A DNA stretch of 64,000 nt from Lachnospiraceae bacterium (GTDB lineage: Bacteria > Bacillota > Clostridia > Lachnospirales > Lachnospiraceae). Position 1 is the first letter of the stretch. Each line of letters starts with the position of its first letter. The notes below the pieces were generated by a model. The model did not search any database. It was not told where the DNA came from and saw nothing but the letters and a program-made list of their open reading frames with translations. The stretch spans positions 183,485-247,484 of the forward strand of contig JAAUZJ010000024.1 in NCBI GenBank assembly GCA_014804695.1, given 5' to 3'. Shown here one piece after another: positions 54,993 through 63,056 of the stretch. The position numbers and the translations under genes are program-made.

Positions 54993-56666
54993 CTATCTCT
55001 CAGGAAAGTTAACATAACTAAGGTACAGGCTATCGAAGCCTTCCTCCTGTGCCAGATTAATGCTCTCTATCCGACTGAACCGCTCAGACAGTTTATCATC
55101 GGTAAGCCTGCCGCTCCAAAGGTCTTTTCCCATATCAAAAGCGCCGGCAAGCGATGTGTTTCCTGCTACATGAGTACAATTCCGCAGATTTTCCGGAAGC
55201 AGACCAATTGCAATTGCCGAATTTACATCCAGATAATAACCGAATCCACCGGCCAAATAGACCTTAGATATCTTACAATTTTCTATCTTACTGCATAAAA
55301 TATCTATTCCCGCCCGGACTGCCGCCTTCGCCATCTGTAATGCGCGGATATCGGTTTGGTTCAGATGAATAATATCGTTTGCAGCCGAGTGGAGGACATC
55401 TATATCTATTCCCTCACTAAAATAAGGTTCTATCATAAGTCCTGTTTCGTCTATTATTCCCTTATCTAATAAAGAAGCTACGACCTTAATCATATCGCTC
55501 CCCGGCACTGCCGCACTCGCCCCGCCCTCAAAAGCCGGTCCTGCTGCGGTTGCCGTCACTACTATTCTATCCCCGCTGACTATAGCCATCTCACCATTGG
55601 TTCCTAAATCTATGAAAAGTATGGCAGCGTTTTGGATAATGGTGTTTGGGATTGCAATGCTTTGCTGCTTCGGGGACGATGTATCAAGTAACTTGCAATG
55701 GTATAGTCCGGCTGCTATATCGCCTCCAACGAAAGTGCTTATACCTGGTGTTATGTAAACTAGGAGCTTATGTTCAGTTGTTTTATTTCCGTTTGCTGTA
55801 TCTTCAATTTCCACGTTTCCGGTTACCGCTTCCTCAATTACTGTGTCTCCGTCTTCTGCATTTATGGCTATTGTAGATTTCTGCAACCCAAGCTCCACCG
55901 GCGTAAAAGGGCTCTGACCCAGATTTTGGGTAGAAAGCCCCATAAGCAGATGCTCCATAGTCGTATTACCTGCTATGCACATACAGCATATTGTCAAGCG
56001 TGTTTCCTGTGCTTTATTTGTGAAGCGGTTTACTCCGTCATAAATTACCTTCCACACACCTTCTTGCATTATCTTGGCATGACCTGTATTCGCAGCCTGT
56101 ATTCTGGATAAAACATCGGCGCCATAGCTTCTTTGTGGGTTCATTGCGCAGTAAGAATCAATTATTTTTCCGGTTTCTATCTCTAATAACTGCATGGCAA
56201 TTGTGGTGGTTCCAAGGTCTACGGCTATTATGCATCTTAGTTGACCGTCAAAGTCAATGCAGTCCGATTCGATATCTCCCGACGCACATGACAGATTTGT
56301 CCGCTCATGCAAATCTTCATCTTTCTTGATGTCCACGACCTCGGTTACTATGTCTACATTCTTACTTTTTACAAAATCCAAACGTACAACACAGTCATTA
56401 CGCGGTTTCGCCATACAGGCAAGACGATATCCCTGTCTAAGCTCATCCGGGCTAAATGCACTTCTTTCGACAACTGTCGGAATCGGCGCAGAATCCATAA
56501 ACTGTATCCGGCATCTTTTACAAACCCCTCTACCGCCGCAGAAATTCTCTGACACAAGCCCCTCCTTCAACATAGTTGACATAATAGCATCACTTGTGTT
56601 ATGCGATACATTTGCATCATTTATTCTTTTTTCTATAACAAATGTTATTTTAATTTTCTCAGACAA
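54993..56666 (-). CDS. RACo-like [2Fe-2S] ferredoxin/ASKHA corrinoid-activation-type protein (DUF4445)
   Basis: About 557 residues. The N-terminal ferredoxin-like domain has Cys-x5-Cys-x2-Cys (CGGRGVCKRC) and a fourth Cys in RLACMAK, the [2Fe-2S] pattern. The rest is an ASKHA ATPase-like domain with AVDLGTTTIAMQLLEI, CAMNPQRSYGADVLSRI, IAGNTTMEHLL, LFIDLGTNGEMAI and FGYYLDVNSAIAIGL. Such proteins reductively reactivate corrinoid methyltransferases (RACo, RamA). No corrinoid protein or methyltransferase gene is visible here. The TTG at 56666, 5 bases after AGAGGAG, is the best start; the frame begins at 56684. Confidence 0.86.
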   Translation of the reverse strand: MSEKIKITFVIEKRINDANVSHNTSDAIMSTMLKEGLVSENFCGGRGVCKRCRIQFMDSAPIPTVVERSAFSPDELRQGYRLACMAKPRNDCVVRLDFVKSKNVDIVTEVVDIKKDEDLHERTNLSCASGDIESDCIDFDGQLRCIIAVDLGTTTIAMQLLEIETGKIIDSYCAMNPQRSYGADVLSRIQAANTGHAKIMQEGVWKVIYDGVNRFTNKAQETRLTICCMCIAGNTTMEHLLMGLSTQNLGQSPFTPVELGLQKSTIAINAEDGDTVIEEAVTGNVEIEDTANGNKTTEHKLLVYITPGISTFVGGDIAAGLYHCKLLDTSSPKQQSIAIPNTIIQNAAILFIDLGTNGEMAIVSGDRIVVTATAAGPAFEGGASAAVPGSDMIKVVASLLDKGIIDETGLMIEPYFSEGIDIDVLHSAANDIIHLNQTDIRALQMAKAAVRAGIDILCSKIENCKISKVYLAGGFGYYLDVNSAIAIGLLPENLRNCTHVAGNTSLAGAFDMGKDLWSGRLTDDKLSERFSRIESINLAQEEGFDSLYLSYVNFPER

Positions 56667-56696
56667 ATTATCTCCTCTACTCAATTGGTGTATTCA

Positions 56697-56998
56697 GGTC
56701 AAATTGCACAATATATGTGTCTGCAATGGCTGCCGGTACTGTATAATAATCTGAAGCTGTGTCTATGGAAGGAAATTAGAAATTCTTAACATTCCTACTT
56801 AGGTATCCAGCAATTTCGGAACACGATGTTCCGAAAAGGGGCAACTGAGCCATGGATGGCGAATTTGCCCCGCTTGCGTCCGCTATCCTCAACCTATATA
56901 GGAATGTTTAGCATTTCTTATTTCCGTACAGCACACAGCTTCAGATTATTATACAGCACCGACAGCCACTGCAGACACATATATTGTGCAATTTGTCC
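56697..56998. repeat. Long palindromic element B (302 bp), core shared with element A
   Basis: The ends pair as an inverted repeat over more than 100 bases (GGTCAAATTGCACAATATAT against its complement ending at 56998), with few mismatches. The centre contains the same TTTCGGAACA/TGTTCCGAAA and GGGGCAA/TTGCCCC hairpins as element A and a nearly identical 185-base core. The outer arms, for example TGGCTGCCGGTACTG, do not match element A but are complementary to each other. It fills the gap between the RACo-like gene and the DUF4250 gene. Confidence 0.85.
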
Positions 56999-57021
56999 CC
57001 ATACTCACCAACATCATTTCC

Positions 57022-57195
57022 TCACACAAACTGATTCCTCTCACCATCATAATGATAATCAATACCCGCAAGCTTATCAACAATTTCCGCTTTATCCAAA
57101 TCCATATCCTCACACAAAGCATCCAGACTTCCATAAAAATCTCTCAGCTTTAAGTTTACATAACTCAGTAACATGGCCGGGTCTTTTGGTACCAT
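57022..57195 (-). CDS. DUF4250 domain-containing protein (57 residues)
   Basis: The protein starts MVPKDPAMLLSYVNLKLRDF and contains GSLDALCEDMDLDK and a C-terminal YDGERNQFV. I recognise this as DUF4250 (typical start MLPKDPxMLLS, end ERNQFV). AAAAAGGAG lies 9 bases upstream of the ATG. The gene lies 16 bases after the S66 peptidase, probably in one operon with it. Function unknown. Confidence 0.85.
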   Translation of the reverse strand: MVPKDPAMLLSYVNLKLRDFYGSLDALCEDMDLDKAEIVDKLAGIDYHYDGERNQFV

Positions 57196-57211
57196 AACAA
57201 TTTTCTCCTTT

Positions 57212-58234
57212 TTAACACAATCTCATATTAACAGTATAGCGATTTTCCTCTGCGTGTACATCCGCCATACTTCCGCACACAAGCGGCATCATCGGTGGAA
57301 TATGCCCTATATCCACATCCATTACAACAGGCACATTATACTTTTTAATCACCTCATATACTGCCTGATATTGATCTAAGCCCATCATTTCCTGTCCGTT
57401 GCACAATGGTCTGCCAATCAGAAATCCGCTGCAGTTTCTAAACCAGCCCGCATGTTCCATCTGCCACATTGCCCGCCTTATACCCATCACATTTAAATCA
57501 CAGGCCTCAAGAAACCATAGAATTCCATCGTCTTTATATTTATCCACAAAATTACACACGTTATCATATTTTGTACCAAGCAGATTGACAAGGCAATCCA
57601 CGCAGCCGCCTAAAAGCCTGCCGCTAAAATCCAATGTTTCATTCGGGAATTTACGTATTACCGAACTTTCTGTCACATTATAAGGCTCCAGCGGATTCTC
57701 CTCATTCTTAAGCGACTCCTTTTCCCACTTATCATAACCCTGTAATTTCAAATTCTTACCGGTCATAACATCCATAGCGTCCTGCAGCGAGGGATGCCAG
57801 GGCTCCATGCCAAAAGCCGCCGCACAGGGACCATAAATAGAGGCTGTATCACATAGCGTCGTTAAAAGAAAAGTCATATTAGTATTATCAGAATATCCCA
57901 TATACCACTTGGGCGCGGCTTCTTTTATCCGGGTAAAATCAACATAGTCCAAAATCTCACACATCAGCTCGCCGCCGCCGCAGGAAATAAGGCAGTCGCT
58001 GTCCTTATCGCAGTAAAACTCCTGCAGCTCCGCACCGCATGCTTCAGGAGTATTGCTGATACCAATTCCTTTTTCAACATAACAGTTAGGACCAAGTTTA
58101 AGGTTATAGCCTGCTGCCTCCCACTTTTTCTGTGCATTGGCAAAGGCAGATTTATAAGGCTCTGTCGCACAGCCAAAAGAGGGGGCGACAAAGCCTATGG
58201 TTCCGTTTGAGGGTAAAAAATTGGGGTATCTCAT
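57212..58234 (-). CDS. S66 family LD-carboxypeptidase (MccF/LdcA-like)
   Basis: The 340-residue protein has the family's nucleophile region KWYMGYSDNTNMTFLL (Ser in GYSD), the acid in LWFLEACDLN and the histidine in VDIGHIPPMMPL, the Ser-Glu-His triad of peptidase S66. The glycine-rich SCGGGELMCEIL loop is also typical. LdcA trims murein tetrapeptides, MccF cleaves microcin C-like peptides; the sequence alone does not decide. AAAGGAAA precedes the ATG. Confidence 0.9.
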   Translation of the reverse strand: MRYPNFLPSNGTIGFVAPSFGCATEPYKSAFANAQKKWEAAGYNLKLGPNCYVEKGIGISNTPEACGAELQEFYCDKDSDCLISCGGGELMCEILDYVDFTRIKEAAPKWYMGYSDNTNMTFLLTTLCDTASIYGPCAAAFGMEPWHPSLQDAMDVMTGKNLKLQGYDKWEKESLKNEENPLEPYNVTESSVIRKFPNETLDFSGRLLGGCVDCLVNLLGTKYDNVCNFVDKYKDDGILWFLEACDLNVMGIRRAMWQMEHAGWFRNCSGFLIGRPLCNGQEMMGLDQYQAVYEVIKKYNVPVVMDVDIGHIPPMMPLVCGSMADVHAEENRYTVNMRLC

Positions 58235-58267
58235 GCTTATATCTGTTTCCTTTCAAAAGTGTTGGGG

Positions 58268-58430
58268 GATTGCAAAGGATTATCAAATGCCACGAACTTG
58301 CACAATATAAACAAAAAAGGGGCTCGAACCGCGGGAGCGAAGGTCGCCCCTTTTTTGTTACAGATAATTTACGAAGTAAATTTTCTGTTATTGTTGCAAG
58401 TTCTGGGTATTGGAAATGGTTTTTGCAATC
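58268..58430. repeat. Palindromic element D with terminator-like centre
   Basis: GATTGCAAA (58268-58276) pairs with TTTGCAATC (58422-58430), further in GAACTTGCA with TGCAAGTTC, and a 13-base inner stem ACAAAAAAGGGGC (58311-58323) pairs with 58346-58358. The loop carries ACCGCGGGAGCGAA, also found in element C. One arm has an extra hairpin (CAGATAATTTACG/CGTAAATT...CTG). The inner hairpin with its T run can terminate clpB transcription on the minus strand. Confidence 0.8.
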
Positions 58431-58498
58431 ACCTGTTATTTAAAGTATAGTTCTTTCTTTATTGTAACATCTAATATAGGCATTTGCAAAACTTAATT

Positions 58499-61084
58499 CT
58501 AATCTTTCCGTACAGCTTCCAATTTACCATCCTGTACTCCAATTAGTATTGTATCTTTAGCAGCCACCTTATCCGCAAGGATCAGTTTAGCTGAGAGTGT
58601 TTCTACATATTTCTGTATATAACGCTTTAACGGTCTTGCGCCATATACGGGATCGTATGCATTTTCTACGATCAAATCCTCTGCCTGTTGAGTCAGTTCG
58701 ATAACGAGCTCTCTGTCGGCCAGTCTGTCATTTAAGTCTTTAATAATAAGCTGGATAATACCGCCAATGTCTTTCTTAGTAAGTGGTTTAAACAAAATAG
58801 TTTCATCCAGACGATTCAAAAACTCAGGACGAAAATGGTTCCGCAGATCATTCATGACCAGTTTCTCGGCATCTTCATCTATATTTCCGTTCTCCTCAAT
58901 TCCCTCTAAAAGATAATCTGCTCCGATATTGGAAGTCATGATCAGAATCGTATTCTTAAAGTCCACGGTTCTTCCCTGTGAGTCCGTAATCCTTCCGTCA
59001 TCCAGCACTTGCAGCAGAACGTTAAATACGTCCGGATGCGCTTTTTCTATTTCATCAAACAGCACCACTGAGTATGGTTTTCTTCTGACTGCTTCGGTCA
59101 ATTGGCCACCTTCCTCATATCCCACATATCCGGGAGGCGCTCCGATCAGCCTTGAAACGGAATATTTCTCCATATATTCACTCATATCGATTCTGACCAT
59201 GTTGTTTTCGTCATCAAAAAGCGATGCCGCCAACGCCTTGGCAAGCTCAGTCTTACCAACGCCGGTAGGTCCCAAAAACAAGAATGAGCCAATCGGCTTA
59301 GTCGGGTCTTTGATTCCTGCCTTGGAACGGATGATAGCCTCCGTAACCTTCGTGACGCCCTCTTCCTGGCCAATTACACGCTTATGAAGTTCGTCATCCA
59401 GATGTAAAGTCTTGTTGCGTTCGCTCTCTGTCAGCTTAGATACCGGAATTCCGCTCCATCTGGAAATGATTTTGGCAATCTCTTCTTCTGATACGCTTTC
59501 GTGTACAAGGGAAAAGTCCTGCTTCTTAACCTTTTCCTCCTCTATTTCAAGCTGTTGCTTTAAAGACGGCAATTTTCCATAACTAAGTTCCGCCGCCTTT
59601 TCATAGTCGCCTTCGCGCTGAGCAATCTGTATCTGACCGTTTACATCGTCAATTTCCTCACGTATTTTCGACAATTTTTCAACCGAATTTTTCTCATTCT
59701 CCCACTGTGCCATTCTGTTATCTAAATCAGCTTTAAGTTCGGCCAGTTCACGCTGTAAATTCTCTAAACGTTCATGGCTCAGCCTGTCATTCTCTTTTTT
59801 AAGCGCAGTCTCTTCAATTTCAAGCTGCATCACCTTACGTCTCAGTTCGTCCAGCTCAGTCGGCATGGAGTCCAGTTCGGTCTTAATAAGCGCACAGGCT
59901 TCATCCACCAGGTCAATCGCCTTATCCGGCAAAAACCTGTCAGAAATGTAACGATGCGAAAGAACCGCAGCGCTTACTAACGCATTATCCATAATTTTTA
60001 CGCCATGATAGACCTCGTAACGTTCTTTAATCCCACGCAAAATCGAAATTGTATCCTCTACCGTCGGTTCCTCAACCATAACAGGCTGAAAACGTCTCTC
60101 AAGCGCGGCGTCCTTTTCAATATATTGACGATACTCATCCAGCGTAGTTGCTCCTATACAATGAAGCTCTCCCCTTGCAAGCATGGGTTTCAGCATATTT
60201 CCGGCATCCAACGCACCGTCCGTCTTACCCGCGCCTACAATTGTATGCAGCTCATCAATAAAAAGTATGATCTGCCCGTCGCTGTTCTTGACATCATCAA
60301 GTACCGCCTTCAACCGCTCCTCGAACTCTCCACGGTACTTGGCGCCTGCAACCAGAGCTCCCATATCCAGTGCAAAAATCTTTTTATCCTTAAGCCCCTC
60401 CGGCACATCGCCACGCACAATGCGCTGTGCTAAGCCTTCCGCTACCGCGGTCTTACCTACGCCGGGTTCACCGATAAGCACCGGATTGTTTTTGGTTTTT
60501 CTTGAAAGAATACGGATGACGTTGCGAATCTCGTTATCCCTTCCGATCACAGGATCAAGCTTCTGGTTTTTTGCCTTTTCCACCAAATCCTGTCCGTATT
60601 TCTCCAATGTATCGTAAGTCGCCTCCGGATTATCGGAAGTCACCCTCTGATTGCCGCGCACCGTAGAAAGCGCCTGCAAAAACCGCTCTCCTGTAATTCC
60701 AAACTCCCTGAAAATCTCTTTGATTTCTTTATTGGGATGTTTTATCATCGCCATAAATAAGTGCTCAACGGAAACATATTCGTCTCCCATGCGCTTAGCC
60801 TCATCTTCTGCTGTTATAAGCACCTTATTTAAATCTGCCCCGATATAAATCTGTCCGCCCTGTACTTTTACACGCTTCTGCAACCCCTGTTCGACGCGGT
60901 TTAAAAAATACTCCTTGTTGATTTCCATCTTCTCAATCAATTTTAAGATCAGACTGTCCTCTATAGTAAGAAGCGCATAGAGAAGATGTTCCTGCTCAAT
61001 TTCCTGATTTCCAAATTCATATGCGAGTTTCTCACACTGCTCTACCGCCTGTATGGATTTTTGGGTAAATTTCGTCAAATTCAT
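58499..61084 (-). CDS. clpB: ClpB disaggregating chaperone
   Basis: The 861-residue Hsp100 protein has the Clp-N double repeat (1-145), AAA-1 with Walker [16 protein letters not shown], a coiled-coil middle domain (about 410-520) and AAA-2 with Walker [16 protein letters not shown] and [16 protein letters not shown] insert. Length and M-domain identify ClpB rather than ClpA/C. It resolubilises aggregated proteins with DnaK. A CIRCE element and promoter lie just upstream. AAAAGGAGG precedes the ATG. Confidence 0.97.
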   Translation of the reverse strand: MNLTKFTQKSIQAVEQCEKLAYEFGNQEIEQEHLLYALLTIEDSLILKLIEKMEINKEYFLNRVEQGLQKRVKVQGGQIYIGADLNKVLITAEDEAKRMGDEYVSVEHLFMAMIKHPNKEIKEIFREFGITGERFLQALSTVRGNQRVTSDNPEATYDTLEKYGQDLVEKAKNQKLDPVIGRDNEIRNVIRILSRKTKNNPVLIGEPGVGKTAVAEGLAQRIVRGDVPEGLKDKKIFALDMGALVAGAKYRGEFEERLKAVLDDVKNSDGQIILFIDELHTIVGAGKTDGALDAGNMLKPMLARGELHCIGATTLDEYRQYIEKDAALERRFQPVMVEEPTVEDTISILRGIKERYEVYHGVKIMDNALVSAAVLSHRYISDRFLPDKAIDLVDEACALIKTELDSMPTELDELRRKVMQLEIEETALKKENDRLSHERLENLQRELAELKADLDNRMAQWENEKNSVEKLSKIREEIDDVNGQIQIAQREGDYEKAAELSYGKLPSLKQQLEIEEEKVKKQDFSLVHESVSEEEIAKIISRWSGIPVSKLTESERNKTLHLDDELHKRVIGQEEGVTKVTEAIIRSKAGIKDPTKPIGSFLFLGPTGVGKTELAKALAASLFDDENNMVRIDMSEYMEKYSVSRLIGAPPGYVGYEEGGQLTEAVRRKPYSVVLFDEIEKAHPDVFNVLLQVLDDGRITDSQGRTVDFKNTILIMTSNIGADYLLEGIEENGNIDEDAEKLVMNDLRNHFRPEFLNRLDETILFKPLTKKDIGGIIQLIIKDLNDRLADRELVIELTQQAEDLIVENAYDPVYGARPLKRYIQKYVETLSAKLILADKVAAKDTILIGVQDGKLEAVRKD

Positions 61085-61129
61085 ACTCTCTGCCTCCTTT
61101 TTGATTTGGTTTGTTCTATTTACAGTATA

Positions 61130-61158
61130 ACAATACAGCGTTTTGTTAGCACTGTCAA
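61130..61158 (-). promoter_or_regulatory. clpB: clpB promoter
   Basis: On the minus strand TTGACA (61153-61158) and TATTGT (61130-61135) are 17 bases apart. The -35 box lies inside the CIRCE operator. A second -10-like TATACT lies 6 bases further downstream. Confidence 0.7.
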
Positions 61159-61172
61159 GAGGTGAGTGCTAA
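61146..61172. promoter_or_regulatory. CIRCE operator (HrcA binding site)
   Basis: TTAGCACTG, a 9-base spacer, and GAGTGCTAA form the CIRCE inverted repeat with one mismatch to the TTAGCACTC consensus. It overlaps the -35 box, so HrcA binding should block clpB transcription. Confidence 0.93.
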
Positions 61173-61207
61173 TATTTTCTGAAAATTATATAAAATTCTG
61201 ACATATA

Positions 61208-61240
61208 AAATCCACCGCCAATATATCTGGCGGTGGATTT
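61208..61240 (-). terminator. Terminator after the inositol-monophosphatase-family gene
   Basis: AAATCCACCGCCA (61208-61220) pairs with TGGCGGTGGATTT (61228-61240), 13 perfect base pairs, followed on the minus strand by TTATAT. It isolates clpB from the gene upstream. Confidence 0.8.
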
Positions 61241-61243
61241 CCA

Positions 61244-62020
61244 TCATAACAGCCCCATCAACTCCTCATGAACCTTCCCATTCGTGGCGACAACCCCACC
61301 CCTTTTCAGAAGATTAAGCGGCTCTCCCGCAAAATTTGTTACCCGTCCTCCGGCTTCCGTAACCAACAGCATTCCGGCGGCAAAATCCCATGGACTGAGA
61401 CGTGGTTCAAAAAATCCCCCTGTACGCCCACATGCCACATATGCCAAATCCAGCGCTGCCGTACCAGTTCTGCGAATATCCTGACTTTTGTCAAAAACTC
61501 TCTGAATGCGTTTAAAATTTTCTTCCGCCAATTCTCTGTCATAGGGCGATGTACCAATAGAAATAATGGTTTCGTCAAGAGCTGCAGCATCGGACACATG
61601 AATAGGATTTCCATTCAGGAAACTGCCCTTCCCTTTCTGCGCATAATAAACATCACCCCTATAAGGATCATAGATAACCCCCAGCGTAATCTCTCCCTTA
61701 TCATATAATCCCAATGATACTACACTGTGCTGATAGTCATGGATGAGGTTAGTCGTGCCGTCTATGGGATCTAGAATCCAATATGTATCCCCGCTCATCT
61801 CATGCAGGCCTTCCTCCTCGCCCATAAATTGAATCTCCGGAGCCAGTCGTCCCAGTTCCTTAGCTAAAAAATTTTGAATATCTGTATCCACCTTCGTAAC
61901 GTAGTCCGCTGGGCCTTTCACTTTAATATGACTTGCCCGCTCCCGATTTTCCACAAAAGGTTTCGTTCTCTTTAACAGTTCAATAATATCTTGCATTACA
62001 ATAATCTCATGCAGATCCAT
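61244..62020 (-). CDS. Inositol monophosphatase family protein (SuhB-like)
   Basis: The 258-residue protein has the metal-binding motifs of the family: GEEEG, WILDPIDGTTNLIHDY (DxIDGT) and WDFAAGMLLVTEAGGRVT. It should hydrolyse a sugar or inositol phosphate with Mg2+; the family also includes 3'-phosphoadenosine-type phosphatases. The start MDLHEI is taken as the longest frame; an internal Met at residue 9 is possible. It stands 134 bases from the HAD gene. Confidence 0.9.
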   Translation of the reverse strand: MDLHEIIVMQDIIELLKRTKPFVENRERASHIKVKGPADYVTKVDTDIQNFLAKELGRLAPEIQFMGEEEGLHEMSGDTYWILDPIDGTTNLIHDYQHSVVSLGLYDKGEITLGVIYDPYRGDVYYAQKGKGSFLNGNPIHVSDAAALDETIISIGTSPYDRELAEENFKRIQRVFDKSQDIRRTGTAALDLAYVACGRTGGFFEPRLSPWDFAAGMLLVTEAGGRVTNFAGEPLNLLKRGGVVATNGKVHEELMGLL

Positions 62021-62158
62021 CTTCTTTTATCCTCTCTTTCCACTCTATCTGCCGTTTCCGACACAATAACTTTCAAAATTAGATTGTTCTCATTCTATAT
62101 TTTTGTTTTCTGCCATATATTTAACTGCCTCATCAGCAGAACTTCCGTAATTCATTGA

Positions 62159-62839
62159 TTATTTCTCTATACGCTTGACTATATCAGTCAAATCATAGAT
62201 ATCCCCTATACCTTTTTGCTTCCTGTCAATCCGAACAAATTGGCAACCCGCATTATATGCTGTTTTCCTGTCTTTTTCTTCATCACCTATAAAAATCAAT
62301 TCTTCTATTAAAACCCCATATTGTTCTGCAATCAATTCCAACCCCTTACAGTTTGGTTTTCTGTATCCACAGCTCAAAGAAGAAACATAAAAGTCAAAAT
62401 AAGGAAGCAGCTGCTTAATATCATTTTTAAATAAATCATCCGGCATTGCTGTTGGTAAATCAGTCAACACTGCAATTCTATATCCTTTTTCTCGTAAGGA
62501 TGTCAATGCAGGAATTGTATCCGGATATATCATTGCTTTCAGTTCTAATCCTTGAAAAAACTTATATGGACATTCGTGAATCGGAAGCGCTTTAGACCAA
62601 TGTTCTAAAACTTTGCTGAAAATGTATTCCGGTGTATATTCTACTTCCCTATAACAAATCCTCGCATTAAATGACTTTAATATTTCTATTGATTTGCCTA
62701 TGCAGTCTGCTGAGACACCACAATGATAAAATCTGTTAATTTCTTCAAATCCCTGATTATAATATTCCTCCCATGAATACGGCATCCCTATATATTCCAT
62801 AAGAGTTTCGCCTAAATCAAATACTATAACTTTTATCAT
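62159..62839 (-). CDS. HAD-superfamily hydrolase
   Basis: About 226 residues with the HAD core: motif I FDLGETL, motif II VLTDLPTA, motif III Lys in YRKPNCKGLE and motif IV IGDEEKDRKTA. In motif I the second Asp of DxDxT is Gly, so the usual general acid is missing, as in several HAD families. The ATG at 62839 (MIKVIVFD) is 12 bases after AAAGGG and is preferred to the ATG at 62851 that abuts it. The substrate is unknown. Confidence 0.85.
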   Translation of the reverse strand: MIKVIVFDLGETLMEYIGMPYSWEEYYNQGFEEINRFYHCGVSADCIGKSIEILKSFNARICYREVEYTPEYIFSKVLEHWSKALPIHECPYKFFQGLELKAMIYPDTIPALTSLREKGYRIAVLTDLPTAMPDDLFKNDIKQLLPYFDFYVSSLSCGYRKPNCKGLELIAEQYGVLIEELIFIGDEEKDRKTAYNAGCQFVRIDRKQKGIGDIYDLTDIVKRIEK

Positions 62840-62942
62840 AAAATATAGCATCCCTTTTTTAATATAATATTTTAATTTTACAGTTACCAGTATAGCCTAA
62901 GACATATTATCAGACAATCTATTTTACAAAACAAAAGCTTCC

Positions 62943-63000
62943 TTATGAAAAAATTTTCTTGTGAAAAAGTTTTCTTGTGAAAAAGTTTTCTTGTGAAAAC
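62943..63000. repeat. 16-bp tandem repeat upstream of the OPT transporter gene
   Basis: Three full units of TTGTGAAAAAGTTTTC (the first with two changes) run from 62943 to 62990 and a partial fourth to 63000. Each unit has short GAAAA/TTTTC arms. The last partial unit forms the -35 box of the promoter. Confidence 0.85.
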
Positions 63001-63019
63001 TGCACGAATCTATTATAAT
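62991..63019 (+). promoter_or_regulatory. Promoter of the OPT transporter gene
   Basis: TTGTGA (62991-62996) and TATAAT (63014-63019) are 17 bases apart. The -35 lies in the last repeat unit, so a change in repeat number would move upstream sequences relative to the promoter. Confidence 0.7.
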
Positions 63020-63056
63020 TTAAAATGTATTAATATGCATAAAAAGGAGGGAAAAA

